Shown in pieces: positions 10,282 to 21,829 of a stretch of 64,000 bases of DNA. This DNA is from Symsagittifera roscoffensis. Its lineage: Eukaryota; Xenacoelomorpha; Acoela; Convolutidae. The notes under the pieces were generated by a model, which did not search any database, was not told where the DNA came from, and saw only the letters and a list, made by a program, of their open reading frames with translations. A program made the position numbers and the translations under genes. Numbering within the stretch: position 1 is the stretch's first letter; each line of letters begins with the position of its first letter. The stretch is from assembly GCF_963678635.1 (NCBI RefSeq), contig NC_087065.1:41851430-41915429 (forward strand), written 5' to 3'.

Positions 10282-12681
10282 CTAATCCACCATGCGGTCC
10301 ATATATTTTATGGAGTCTCTGGGGATTTCACGTTTTGAGGGTTTACACTTCAGGCCCGCCTGCTTCATGCAAGTAAACACCTCATCAAACCTCTCTATGT
10401 GGTCCTCCAGGGTTGATGTTGCTATCACGACGTCATCGACATAACACATGATGAGGTTCCCGTATTTCTTTGTCACACTCGTGAGTGCCTGGGCCATCAG
10501 TCGCTGGAATGTGGCCATCGCGTTGCACAATTCGAACGGCATCCTCTTCCACTGGAACAATCCCAGTTCGCACGCGAAGCCCGTTTTCTCACGATCTAGC
10601 TTTCGGAGTGGCACTTGCCAGAACCCCGAGCCCAAATCTAACGTCGTGAAGAACTTCGCGTCCCCCAGCTTGGAAAGGCTCTCATCGATGCGGGGAATCG
10701 GGCATGCGTCCTTTAATGTCACTGCGTTCAGATAACGGAAATCACAAAAAAACCTGAGTTGCCCCCCTTGCTTTTTAGCCATGACCACGCCACAAGCCCA
10801 CGGGGACTTCGACGGCTCGATCATGTCGTACTCCATTAACATCACGACTAACATCCTGCACGCTTCCAACTTATGAGGGGTCATTCTCCTCGCCCCTTCT
10901 CTATGAGGCACCGAGCCATCTTCTATCTCAATCTCGTGTTCTACAAATTTGCAGCAACGTATGTCGGCCTTATGCTTTGAAAAAACGTCTGCTTTGAAAA
11001 GTTTCTTTTCCCTCTGTATTGTCACGGTGGTTGCTTCTGTGTTCAACAACGCACTCACAAACAGTCCGCTCTGAGTGAGTGAGAAACTTCTTCCTAAAAT
11101 AGCCGAGCTGTTACTGTTTGGATTTGGTACCAGACACACCTGTCCGTCATTACTGAGTTCATTTAGAATCCTGGTCCTAAACGTCGCTACCACAGCTTGG
11201 TTTGGTTTCAATCTCACTTTTCGATCCAGAAAAATTGGCATTTTAGCCTGGTTAATTAAGATCTTATTAAGAGGTTTCTTTTCATACTTCCTCTCAGGAA
11301 CTTTGATCCTAATCAACCCGTCATTGAGGTCGATCATGACATCAAAATTGCGTACGAAGTCCCTTCCCAGGATGAATTGATCGGATTCGTCCAATTTTTC
11401 CACCAGCAGGAAGCTCATCCAAAGATGTCTTCCTCCAAGCTGCAGTGATATAATCGGGTTTCGTCCTGTCACATAGATTGCTCCCTGATTGGCAGCCGCC
11501 AGTCTGATGTTCGTCGGTATTAGATCCGACCTATCAAAGCCCATATCAGTCCAGGTGCTGACTGGCATGACGCTGACAACTGCACCCGTGTCTAACAGTC
11601 CTTTTACTGAAAGTTGTGCGCCCTGCACATCTAGCACATGTGCTGTCAGATCGGCTTCGCAACTTATGTGGACCGCATTTTGTTCAAGCATGGCATTGTG
11701 TCCGATTCGTTGCACCTTCAGCCCTTCTTGGTCAATGTATATCCGGCCTACCTGATCACTCGCATCAGTCACGTGAGCCTTCGTATAGATATTAATGCCA
11801 TCCACATTCATCAGAATCGGATATGGGCCATGGACTTCGATGTAATGTCCATCTACTCTCATTAGCCTTGGACCTCCTGTCGTGAGCAGCGCTCGCACTG
11901 CCCTGGAGTCGAACTTGGGATCCTTCTCCCTCAGGTAGTCCGCATAAATGTCCAGGTGTACCAGCGTAATCTCGGACGGTTCACTCAAGTTCTTGACCAC
12001 CTGGTGTCCTGCGACCAAGATAATTGACATTATCTTCGTTCCTTCTTTCGTCATGCCAAAGGTTTTACCCGATATAACAATTAGCTTTAGTCCAGGCTTT
12101 CTGGGTTCCTGCTTGTCTTCTTCTTCCGTTGTTTTCCCCAGGATGCCGAATTTTTCCCAAAGATCTATGCTTTCCAGTTCCAAACTCACCCATTGTTCAA
12201 CTTCCTTCGTGGCTAGTTCCTGTTGGACATTCTGTAACGCTGTCCTCGCCGCTAAGCCATAATCCACTTTGAGCGGGCCGGCCGACTCTGCCTCCAGGCT
12301 CAAGGCTACCACCTCATTAAGTAAAGTCTTCACCTTCCTAGTCGTAAAGGTGCTTGGTGTCGTTTCTTTTCTCCGAGACTCAGCCTCGTTCATCAGACGT
12401 GCTCGACTGGTTTTGACGACTGAAAGCGCCTCTTCATGACGGGGATGTTTCGTATCCGCCACTGCATCCCAAAATTGAGTGCAATCCGACTTGAAATGTC
12501 CCTCCAAATTACAGAAGAAGCACCTCGGTGCATACTTCGTTATGAGTCCTCTGACGTACTCTTCGTGGTCCTCGTCGGTCGCATCAACGTCATCGAGAAA
12601 GTATCCAATCGCTTTCATGTTCTCGGGTTCGTAGCAGACTGTGATGTCTGCTGAGGAGCCTCGGGCTCTCTCGGTGCGCAC
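10282..12681 (-). pseudogene. A2: gag zinc knuckle, retropepsin and RT in one 799-codon frame
   Basis: In order the frame has a CCHC knuckle (CFFCNLEGHFKSDC), a helical spacer, retropepsin (LLDTGAVVSVMPVSTW and FILGRDFVRNFDV), and then Ty3/gypsy RT (GVVMAKKQGGQLRFFCDFRY, LGLFQWKRMPFELCNAMATF, MCYVDDVVIA). The catalytic Asp pair is in YVDD. The N terminus (RTERARGSSADITVCYEPE) comes from ORF2-type sequence, so the first knuckle and capsid are gone and the frame is a recombination product. It ends at a TAG after RMVD, a stop also present in A1. A single long gag-pro-RT frame suggests the ancestor expressed Gag-Pol without a frameshift at this point. Confidence 0.85.
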
Positions 12682-13421
12682 AGCTCCTGTGCCTTCGTCC
12701 TGGGACGTGTGTCCCTGGATGCCTCCGAGGAGGTCATTGTTGCCAGAACCTCCGGTGACACTTGGCTCACCCTCGCCATATATAGCTCCTTCAGGTGTTT
12801 TATCTCCTCTTCCTTGAAGGTCATTTGCAGATCTTCAAACTTCTTTCGCCATTCGTCTCCTTCTCGAGCTATCGCCCTGTACTCCTGCAGCTTGGCACAC
12901 AGCTCGCTTTGATCCTTCTCTTTTTTCTCCAACGTCTCAATCGTCTCCGAGGTCTGGATCTCTATCTCGTTCATCCTCACCCTCTTCAGTGGAGGAGCAG
13001 CTGTTGGAGAATCTACTGAGTGTGACGGGCCCGGCCAATCACGTAGTCTCCTTGCTCCGATGAGCGGCTGTACAGGTTGAACAGGTAGGGGCATCTCACC
13101 TAGCCGGTGATCCCTCTGCTCCCCTAGTCCCGGCTCACGAGCCAAGTCGTGGCCAGACATTTCTCCTCGCCGCCATCTCTTTAGTCGGTTTTGTCCTCTC
13201 TCGGCGGTCCCGGACTCACCGAAGGCCAGCATCAGCACTACTTCTGTGGGACGATCCCCCCGACACTCTCGTCCTAACGCGTTGAGGAGCGCGACCACAA
13301 ACATCGCCAATACCGGGTCTTCTTGCGCAAAGTCTCAGTCAATCAGCCGCTGGTATATCTCGTCCAGTGTCGCTCCTAGACTCGCTGAGAGGAATTCGAT
13401 CAAATCGTTCGTGTCACCCAT
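12615..13421 (-). pseudogene. ORF2 N-terminal region (coiled coil) ahead of the missing SGNH domain
   Basis: An ATG at 13421 opens a 28-codon frame (TLDEIYQRLID, then TGA), and the same frame continues as the ORF to 12615. The start is homologous to B at 36020-36214 (TLDELYRRLRDLD, then TAA), and the next part (TEVVLMLAFGESG) matches B TEAVLMVGYTTDG. A charged coiled coil follows (IETLEKKEKDQSELCAKLQE and onward). In B this region leads to the SGNH domain; here it jumps into gag at about 12620. Confidence 0.55.
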
Positions 13422-13499
13422 TTGTCTACAGTTTATCTTTCGTCGTCGTGTTCTTTCTGATTTGTCAAATTCAATAAACAAGATTGGATCAATCAAGAT

Positions 13500-13860
13500 C
13501 TAAAAAGCAAGTCACGACTTAAAAATATCATTTCATGCCATCCCATTTTCAGGATAAAACATCATTCACATCTTTTAAAAACAATCCATCGAAATTTTCT
13601 CTTCGTTGCTGATTTAAAATTTATCACCAAGTTGGATCGTCCACCTTCATTTTTATCAAGGTAACACAAATGAGCGCTGTCACCTTCACTTCCTGGAGTG
13701 TTCCAGGTCGTTTATGACACAAACATCACATAAAACATAACTTAACTAACATAACACATAGGCATCACATATTCACTCTATTACATAAAAACATAATTCC
13801 TAGTGGATTGCCTAAAACTTAATCTTAATGCCTATAAAGTACTTAATAAAAACCACTTAT
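13500..13860. other. Non-coding spacer between macro-like segment and ORF2 in A1
   Basis: AT-rich sequence without a supported gene. It corresponds in position to 36215-36576 of element B, between the macro-like ORF and the ORF2 start. It may hold an internal promoter or splice signals for a downstream mRNA, but I see no clear motif. Confidence 0.4.
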
Positions 13861-13879
13861 CGCCGAATGCAAGTCCTAG

Positions 13880-14340
13880 CATATACTCAGATATCACTTT
13901 TTATGTAAGTAAACCTCTATGTCAGTTTCTGAAAATATCACGTGTACAAGGGCGTATAACTTTCTCGGATGTGTTTTTCCCCTATTGGGATCATAGAATG
14001 GTAACGAGAGAGAGGACACTCCTCTCTCAACCAGAAAATCCCTAAGTCTAGTCAAGGCCAATACCAAGCTCTCTGGACTTGTTGCTTATCAGTGGCCTTA
14101 GTAACCAGGAAACACAAATTTTTCCCTGATATCTGTAATGCAACAGGGGGGCAGCGCTATCACCCCTCCCACACCAGGCCTCTGTTTCCATAAAAACTCG
14201 ATATTCTTATACTCTCTTTTAAAGTCAGCCGCTAGTACTGTTTTGAAGCTCACATCCGCGGTTATCGCTATAGCGCATGTACGTTCTGTGAGTATGAAAT
14301 CGCTGTCCGCTATGACGATATTGTTTGAATAATGGTTCAG
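13880..14340 (-). pseudogene. A1: macro-domain-like segment, broken by frameshifts
   Basis: On the minus strand, frames read ITADVSFKTVLAADFKREY, then a short block LWKQRPGVGG and a KFVFLVTKATDK strand. After at least two frame breaks come a LYDPNRGK loop and a segment with LYALVHVIFSETDI. These align with B 36577-37398, which is open. The order (I-T-A-D strand-loop, F-L-V-T strand, Y-D-P-N loop, final helix and strand) resembles a TARG1/OARD1-type macro domain. The breaks make this copy non-functional. Confidence 0.5.
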
Positions 14341-15449
14341 TAGGTCAAAATAAGATTCAAAAATCCGTCCGAAAGGTAGTTTTTAGCGTTCTCGCCTTCC
14401 GTTTCTAGTTCTCCAGTTTCTCTTGCCAATTTTAATTTTTTAATGATCAATTTTTCGGTGTTGGTGAGTCCTACCGCCACTCCCCGGACAAAAATTTCCA
14501 TCGAATTCCCCGTCGATGGCCCAAAGTCGAGCAGATCGAGGTTGGATTGCGGAACGCGTAGAGGGCCATCTGGAGCGACCCAGTTGGACTCGGTATTTTC
14601 ATGGCTGACGTATTTGATGCCGCCTTTATTGACATCCTGAATCGTCAAGATTGTCTCTTTAGGATCTGCCGGCAGATCGTGGAGCCATTCGAGCACTCGG
14701 AAGTTCGTTATTTCATGCTCATGGTTCTGCTCCACCTCTGAATCGAACTCTATTTCTGGTTTGGAGCGATCGTTGATCCGTTCCCAATCCATGTCATTTA
14801 CCAAGTCGATCTCTCTTGGCACCGCTATTTCATCCAGTCCCATCAGCGACTCCATCATATCGCTTAAAACTATCCTGTCTTTAATGAAATCCTCGCCATA
14901 CGGGTTGTACTTCTTCTTGTTCTTTCCTTTCTTGCTCTGGCGTGTCTCCAGCAAAATTTTATGGTTGTCTTCCTCCAAATCCCTTTTGTCAGGTGCCCCG
15001 TTCTCGACCCATCTTTTCAGGTTGCTCGTCATTCTTTCATTTCGTTGAGCCCTTAGGAGGTCCGACAGCCGGTATCTGGCTTTCAGATACGTCTTTACCA
15101 CGTTTAATTGCCCGCTCATTGTCTCCGGAGCATGAGCATCGTCCATCAACTTGACGCACCATATCTTTTTCAAAGGTGTTGCTTCCTGCACAGATGGCTC
15201 CAGATTGGTACGGACGACCGTACCATGTGGCAGTAATCTGGTTGGGCGTTTCGACACAGCTATCAGTTCAAGCTCCTCTTTGGCATTGTCCACTACAGTG
15301 CACTCCTCATCAGAGGTATATCTGTCTCTCTGTCCGGGTCCTGATGCATTTCCCGGTCCAGCTCGCGCTGTTTCCACTCCACCAACAAGGAATGAATTGC
15401 AATCTGCGAAACATCCGAATTGGAAGTAGTCTTCGATGTGTTTTCCCAC
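14337..15449 (-). pseudogene. A1: linker fused to post-integrase region, integrase deleted
   Basis: The first half is the RNase H-integrase linker through ARYRLSDLLRAQRNERMTSN and EEDNHKIL. At about 14950 the frame passes directly into ETRQSKKGKNKKKYNPYGED, which in A2 and B lies after integrase. All of integrase is therefore missing, by a clean in-frame deletion. The rest (WLHDLPADPKETILTIQDVN, MEIFVRGVAVGLTNTEKLII) is the N-terminal region of the macro-like protein, as in B. The frame ends at 14337, just before the macro-like core. Confidence 0.75.
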
Positions 15450-16182
15450 GACTGGGACCCCGAGTGGGTGGGGGGCACGTCACTCGAGCCGATGGATTCC
15501 ACATCATTATTTTACGATCTGTCTGTGATGTTTCTCGACTCCCCGGACAAAACTTTGTCCCTTGGTTGATTGAATCCGGCTCCCCGGACAACATTCTGCC
15601 CTTTGTCTGTCCCAAAATTGTCTCCCCGGACAATTCATCCTGTACGAGTTCGAATGTGCCTGACTCCCCGGACATTGTCTTGTCCCCGGATGAACAATTC
15701 AAGCTCGGTTCGTACTCTTCCCCTGCATCCGTAAATTGTACTTTTCTCGTGAAGCTGGATTTTGACCTGACCCTGACTTCTTCAGTGGCTTGGACCTGGG
15801 TCGGTTTCCCACGTTCTGTGAACGTGGTCCTCAACAAGACATCCTTCGACATTGAGGTCACCAGCTGGTTCACTATCGACGGGCAATCCCGTTCCACATC
15901 GCGATTGCGAATGGTCGATTGCCTCTTCTCTGTTCTCTCAGTGACGCTCAACCGTTGGACGGTCTCCATCCACTCACAATCATGTCTGTCGACCTCTCTA
16001 TCCAGCAAGTCACGGACCTTACCCATGACGTCCGGCGCCATGTTCACTGTCCTATTTAGCAGGGCTATGCTGTTAATACCCAGCCTGGCAAGCTCTTGCT
16101 GTATCAGATTGGATCGGACTAGCAGATCCAATGGGACAGCATCACCCCTGGCCAATACCTTTATTTCAGCGGCAGTCTCCAC
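15310..16182 (-). pseudogene. A1: SGE-rich linker between RNase H and integrase
   Basis: This is near-identical to A2 8632-9504, with the same (M/L)SGE repeats and the same overlapping shift into the next frame. The offset to A2 is a constant 6678 bp over this region, which shows a collinear duplication. No enzymatic motif is visible. It is probably a disordered tether in the Pol polyprotein. Confidence 0.6.
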
Positions 16183-16296
16183 TGGAAGTTCAGGGTGTCC
16201 TGGTATGGGGTACCCTGACTTGTCCAGCCAACTGGTGAGTGGTATTTTATCGTAGGTTTCCTTATCGAGAAAAGAAAATCCGTCTTTGACTTCTGC

Positions 16297-16899
16297 CTAA
16301 TTGGCCTGCTTCTCTTCTAATTGCTCATAGAACTGTGTCTTCTTACTGAGACTATCAGCATTCTGGTACCTGTCACGGGTACGGTGCTCTATGATCAAGT
16401 GGTATCCATCCAGGCGCACGATCCAACGACCAATATAACTTTGGTCCATCGAATAGGTTTTCAGCCAGGCAAGGGCACGATTATCCACTCGCAACTTGAA
16501 GGGAGCACTACCCAAGTAGGCCCTGTATTTTACCACGAAAGTGATCACCGCGAACATTTCCGCTTTTGGTGCGCGGTACTTCATCTCAGTATCGCTCAGG
16601 ACCTTACTTCCGTAGGCTATCGGACGGAGAACCGTTCTCCCGTTCCAGTCTTGCTCCTGGTGAAGTACGCCTGATATCGCAACTACTGATGCATCCGTGT
16701 CTAACACGAACATCCCCTTCTCTGTTGGCATGCCGAGGACCGGTGCCTCGCAAAGTTCACGTTTAATGTTTTCAAATGAAACTTGTGCCTCATCAGTCCA
16801 AATGAATTTTTTGCCTTTATTTCTCATCAACTGCTGCATGGGGTATATCTTATCGGCGTATCCCTTGACGAACTCCCGATAATAGTTAGCAAACCCCAA
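16297..16899 (-). pseudogene. A1: RT thumb/connection and RNase H domain
   Basis: It starts at GFANYYREFVKGYADKIYPM, the canonical Ty3/gypsy RT connection, followed by RNase H with all catalytic acidic positions visible: VLDTDASVVAISG, APKAEMFAVITF, RVDNRALAWL and QNADSLSKKTQF. The domain itself is intact, but a stop codon and one frameshift separate it from the RT frame upstream (16983-17336). A2 carries the same two lesions. Confidence 0.85.
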
Positions 16900-16982
16900 A
16901 AACTCATCAGTTGTGTATCTGTCTTGGGTGCCTTCCAGGTCAAGACCGTTTCGACCGCTTCGGGATCCGGTCTCATTGCATG

Positions 16983-17336
16983 CTAATCCACCAGGCGGTC
17001 CAGATATTTTATGGAGTCTCTGGGGATTTCACGTTTTGAGGGTTTACACTTCAGGCCCAACTGCTTCATGCAAGTAAACACCTCATCCAACCTCTCTATG
17101 TGGTCCTCCAGGGTTGATGTTGCTATCACGACGTCATCGACATAACACATGATGAGGTTCCCGTATTTCTTTGTCACACTCGTGAGTGCCTGAGCCATCA
17201 GTCGCTGGAATGTGGCCATCGCGTTGCACAATTCGAACGGCATCCTCTTCCACTGGAACAATCCCAGTTCGCACGCGAAGCCCGTTTTCTCACGATCTTG
17301 CTTTCGGAGTGGCACTTGCCAGAACCCCGAGCCCAA
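16983..17336 (-). pseudogene. A1: reverse transcriptase palm with YVDD box
   Basis: It contains GFWQVPLRKQDREKTGFACE, LGLFQWKRMPFELCNAMATF and NLIMCYVDDVVIATSTLEDH, the Ty3/gypsy RT motifs including the catalytic Asp-Asp. A TAG follows RLVD. The start is an artefact of an upstream frame break, as the RT N-terminal half is in the 17403-18362 frame. Ty3/gypsy RTs usually have YIDD or YVDD, so the box itself looks functional. Confidence 0.85.
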
Positions 17337-17402
17337 ATCTAACGTCGTGAAGAACTTCGCGTCCCCCAGCTTAGAAAGGCTCTCATCGATGCGGGGAATC
17401 GG

Positions 17403-18362
17403 TCATGCGTCCTTTATTGTCACTGCGTTCGGATAACGGAAATCACAACAAAACCTGAGTTGCGCCCCTTGCTTTTTAGCCATGACCACGCCACAAGCCC
17501 ACGGGGACTTCGACGGCTCGATCATGTCGTACTCCATTAACATCTCGACTAACATCCTGGACGCTTCCAACTTATGAGGGGTCATTCTCCTCGCCCCTTC
17601 TCTATGAGGCACCGAGCCCTCTTCTATCTCAATCTCGTGTTCTACAAATTTGCAGCAACGTATGTCGGCCTTATGCTTTGAAAAAACGTCTGCTTTGAAA
17701 AGTTTCTTTTCCCTCTGTATTGTCACGGTGGTTGCTTCTGTGTTCAACAACACACTCACACACAGTCCGCTCTGAGTGAGTGAGAAACTTCTTCCTAAAA
17801 TAGCCGAAATCTTACTGTTTGGATTTGGTAACAGACACACCTGTCCTTCATTACTGAGTTCATTTAGACTCCTCGTCCCAAACGTCGCTACCACAGCTTG
17901 GTTTGGTTTCAATCTCACTTTTCGATCCAGAAAAATCGGCATTTTAGCCTGGTTAATTAAGATCTTATTAAGAAGTTTCTTTTCAAACTTCCTCTCAGGA
18001 TCTTTGATCCTGATCAACCCGTCATTGAGGTCGATCGTGACATCAAAATTGCGTACGAAGTCCCTTCCCAGGATGAATTGATCGGATTCGTCCAAATTTT
18101 TCACCACCAGGAAGCTTATCCAAAGATGTCTTCCTCCAAGCTGCAGTGATATAATCGGGTTTCGTCCTGTCACATAGATTGCTCCCTGATTGGCAGCTGC
18201 CAGTCTGATGTTCGTCGGTATTAGATCCGACCTATCAAAGCCCATATCAGTCCAGGTGCTGACTGGCATGACGCTGACCACTGCACCCGTGTCTAACAGT
18301 CCTTTTACTGAAAGTTGTGTGCCTGCACATCTAGCACATGTGCTGCCAGATCGGCTTCGCAA
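17403..18362 (-). pseudogene. A1: retropepsin and RT N-terminal part
   Basis: Retropepsin is recognised from LLDTGAVVSVMPVSTWTDMG (active-site Asp-Thr-Gly-Ala) and FILGRDFVRNFDV. The RT approach follows (HREGARRMTPHKLEASRMLV, GVVMAKKQGAQLRFCCDFRY). A1 and A2 share a deletion, relative to A3, of the stretch between KKLF and KADVFSKHK. The N terminus is frameshifted against the upstream gag frame, which overlaps it at 18305-18362. Confidence 0.85.
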
Positions 18363-19687
18363 CCTATGTGGACCGCATTTTGTTCAACCATGGCATTGTG
18401 TCCGATTCGTTGCACCTTCAGCTCTTCTTGGCCAATGTATATCCGGCCTACCTGATCACTCGCATCAGTCACGTGAGCCTTCGTATGTCCATCTACTCTC
18501 ATTAGCCTTAGACCTCCTGTCGTGAGCAGCGCTCGCACTGATCTGGAGTCCAACTTGGGATCCTTCTCTCTCAGGTAGTTCGCATAAATTTCCAGGTGTA
18601 CCAGCGTAATCTCGGACGGTTCACTCAAGTTCTTGACCACCTGGTGTTCTGCGACCAAGATAATTGACATTATCTTCGTTCCTTCTTTCGTCATGCCAAA
18701 GGTTTTACCCGATATAACAATTAGCTTTAGTCCAGGCTTTCTGGGTCCCTGCTTGTCTTCTTCTTCCGTTGTTTTCCCCAGGATGCCGAATTTTTCCCAA
18801 AGATCTATGCTTTCCAGTTCCAAACTCACCCATTGTTCAAATTCCTTCGTGGCTAGTTCCTGTTGGACATTCTGTAACGCTGTCCTCGCCGCTAAGCCAT
18901 AATCCATTTTGAGCGGGCCGGCCGACTCTGCCTCCAGGCTCAAGGCTACCACCTCATTAAGCAAGGTCTTCACCTTCCTAGTCGTAAAGGTGCTTGGTGT
19001 CGTTTCTTTTCTCCGAGACTCAGCTTCGTTCATCAGACGTGCTCGACTGGTTTTGACGACTGAAAGCGCCTCTTCATGACGGGGATGTTTCGTATCCGCC
19101 ACTGCATCCCAAAATTGAGTGCAATCCGACTTGAAATGTCCCTCCAAATTACAGAAGAAGCACCTCGGTGCATACTTCGTTATGAGTCCTCTGACGTACT
19201 CTTCGTGGTGCTCGTCGGTCGCATCAACGTCATCGAGAAAGTATCCTATCGCTTTCATGTTCTGTTTATAAGCAGAACAGGCGGAAACAAGGTGGTTCAT
19301 CGGGCTACAATTCGCGCATGACCTCCTCTTATCAATGTCGTCACGAGGTCTGTACCAACTGGAGTTCGCGCCAGTGTTTATTCCGCTGTAATTGCCATAA
19401 TTGCTATAAAGGTTTTGCGCCCTCGGCTTTATGAGCAAGTACTCACTAGACTTCATACGCAAATCATCGGGCGTGGGTACCTGGTCAAGCGAAAGGGTGA
19501 AGTGTGTGGCTAGCATGGTTTTCAGCTCGTCACGCTTTACTCCATCCATAAACTTTGAGGCTATCGCTAAGTTCCGCTCTGATATTATCTCATCAGGGTT
19601 ACTTCTCCTTCTGAGTAATTCAAGGTCATCCAAAATGTTGTCTATGAATTCGTCATCACTTTGACGCCTCTTCTCGAACTTCACCAT
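18305..19687 (-). pseudogene. A1: gag capsid C terminus and nucleocapsid with two zinc knuckles
   Basis: It begins at MVKFEKRRQSDDEFIDNIL in the capsid C-terminal domain. Two intact CX2CX4HX4C knuckles follow, CANCSPMNHLVSAC and CFFCNLEGHFKSDC, and then a helical spacer toward protease. Gag forms the particle and the knuckles bind genomic RNA. Relative to A2, about 45 bp is missing near 18485 (the GINIYTK segment), which removes a few residues before the frame reaches protease. Confidence 0.85.
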
Positions 19688-20109
19688 AGCCTGATGCCCT
19701 TGTACTCCAGAGCCGAACCATCAGACTCTACGGAGCTCATTAGCTTATCCAGAACCTCACGCATGATGGGTTGGTTTAACCCCACCTCCCTTGCGGACTG
19801 TGTACCGTATCTGCGTATCAAGTCCCATGTCTTCTCCATGAAGGTCACTCGGCTCCAGGTCACTCCCGTCTTGCGCTCAAGTTCACTCTGGTATGTCTCC
19901 CTTTCCTCTTCCGGTAGCGTATTCAGGAAGGATACCCTTATGGTCTCTTCAATTCTCCTCCTCCTTGGTGATTCATGGAGCAGTTTCTGTAGGCTTCTAC
20001 TCCGGTTGTCCATTGCCAGGCTTATTGGATCCGCTGGGGATAAACTAGCCGGCGCCTCCTTCGTAGGGGACATGAAAGTCGAATATCTTGCGAGCGCTGT
20101 CCCGTTCAT
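19681..20109 (-). pseudogene. A1: cargo-protein C-terminal fragment inserted in gag
   Basis: From STFMSPTKEAPASLSPADPI to DKLMSSVESDGSALEY this frame is nearly identical to A3 2001-2390, the C terminus of the large unknown cargo protein. Here it lies between the capsid N-terminal half (20045-20965) and the C-terminal half (18305-19687), interrupting the domain. The exit into gag (GVQGHQAM region) is at the same base in A1 and A3. Confidence 0.6.
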
Positions 20110-20965
20110 TGGCCCTTTTCGCCATCACACAATTTAGGGCGGTACCCTCTAGGTTGCTTGTCAGTGCGCTGCATTCCTGTTTCTTTGAGAGACTCTCTTC
20201 TTCAAAGTGCAACTTCATCACCTCTATCCAAGTATCGATGCAATCGTCTGACTCGTCTTTGTATGATTTCGGCTTTTTGAGTGTCCTTCTTGACCTCTCT
20301 CCCCTCTCGGTTGACTTTGAGAGCTTGGTGATGAATGTTTCGAGCGATCTATTCAGAGGCTCAATCATCGAAGCATACATCGTTGTGTCCTGTGAGACCG
20401 TAGTCAGATCTGGCACTGATCTGACTTGTGGCACAGTGGGCAGTCTTGTCTCCGGTGTGGCATCCGCCTCGAGCGGGACCGGGTTTGTCGAACCTGGCCT
20501 CGATGGGGCTGCCCTGGGCCGCTCCCTGTGCTTAGATTCGTAATTTACTCTCGAACTTTGCAGGGCCCCGGCATAGCTGCGTGCTCCATCTCCATCATTT
20601 TCCTGGCGTGAACGCTCCCTTGGGGCGGAACGGGCCTCCCGATTGCTCCCGTTTAAGATTTCGTCAAGCTTCCGCATCATCAGGTCAGATTTGGCATCTA
20701 ACCTTGATTCCAGGCTGGTCATCGTGTGAGCATAGGTATTGTCGTGATCGTTCAATAATCGCTCGATCTCTGTTGTCATCCTAACTTCTCTTTCTTCTGA
20801 CTCCTTGTTCGCCTGAGCCAAGCTCTCCGCCAGGCATTGATCGGTGTTGCGAATCAATTGAGCCTGATTGACTCTCGCCTGCGACTTAACGTGTGTCAGT
20901 TCATCTCGCAATTTCTCTTGACCCTGGTGAGCTCTCTCCTTGACTCGATCTATTCTCTTAGTCAT
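20045..20965 (-). pseudogene. A1: gag N-terminal coiled coil and capsid N-terminal half
   Basis: The first part is a charged coiled coil (KRIDRVKERAHQGQEKLRDE and onward) with a Ser/Pro/Arg-rich hinge. The capsid signature follows: DCIDTWIEVMKLHFEEESLS, then NLEGTALNCVMAKRANERDS, matching the Retrotrans_gag pattern (Trp, then L.G.A). After SARKIFDF the frame enters unrelated sequence, the cargo fragment, so the capsid is cut in half. B shows a coiled coil in the same position (42438-43007). Confidence 0.75.
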
Positions 20966-21118
20966 GTCCCGTCACAGTTCTTCCAGGCATGTTATCACGT
21001 CAGAGAAGATGAGGTCAACTGCGGTGGCAGCCTGGTACTTGATGACGCGCCGCCCTTTTGCTTGCCCATCGACATCATCAAAATGTCGATTGTTGAGGAT
21101 GCTCCCATTGTTATCCCA

Positions 21119-21829
21119 TCAGACATGCGCCTTCCTGCTCATGTCGTTCCTTGGGCACGGCGTGAAATCCACATCCGGGTGAGTTATCTCCGGATGATCA
21201 TAACTGGAAGACAGACCTCCAGTTCGTAGTGAGGCTATTCGCTCATCGTACAAAGACTTCCAGCTTTTCTTGGCTTTCGAACCCGTTTGTTCTTCACTCG
21301 GGCTTATACTCGACATCATCGCATTTTGCTCTGCTTGATCAGAGAGGATTGTTTTTTTTCTCCACTTATGAGTCTTAGTCTCTGATTTGGACATTCCCCT
21401 GAACAACACTTCTTCTCCGCGGCTCGACCTCGGAAAGCTCCGAGGCCTCTTCCGTCCTTTCGATTTCTTCCCGTTCGAGGTCCTCACCTGGCTCAAAGTC
21501 GGGCCGGATGAGCGTTTGTTCCCCTTCGTCAAAAGGGTCCAAAAGCGCCTCGCTCGCCGGTCCGGCCTCGACACTTCGCCCTTGACTGCCATCGAGGTCT
21601 TCTCGCTTCTTAGTCTCATTCCGTTCACTGAAAGATCAGCTTGACCTTTAGGCGATTCTTTGTCAGCAAAAACGTCGGAAGAGCTGCTAAACCTAGTTTT
21701 AAGTTTTCGCGTGCTTCCCTTGCTCAGCCTAGGAATCTTAGTAGTCGGTCCTAACGAGTCTCTACACTGCATATTTTGTAATAAATCGTAATATTCGCAC
21801 AAATTAATGGCAATGCACACGTACCGCAA
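21119..21829 (-). CDS. A1: basic N-terminal gag-like ORF of unknown function
   Basis: This 236-codon frame lies between the leader and the coiled-coil gag frame. It is rich in Lys, Arg and Ser (GKKSKGRKRPRSFPRSSRGE), so it is probably disordered and could bind nucleic acid. B has a hydrophilic 133-codon frame at the matching place (43012-43413), with little direct similarity. No domain is recognised. It may be the true Gag N terminus or a separate small protein. Confidence 0.4.
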   Translation of the reverse strand: MRYVCIAINLCEYYDLLQNMQCRDSLGPTTKIPRLSKGSTRKLKTRFSSSSDVFADKESPKGQADLSVNGMRLRSEKTSMAVKGEVSRPDRRARRFWTLLTKGNKRSSGPTLSQVRTSNGKKSKGRKRPRSFPRSSRGEEVLFRGMSKSETKTHKWRKKTILSDQAEQNAMMSSISPSEEQTGSKAKKSWKSLYDERIASLRTGGLSSSYDHPEITHPDVDFTPCPRNDMSRKAHV

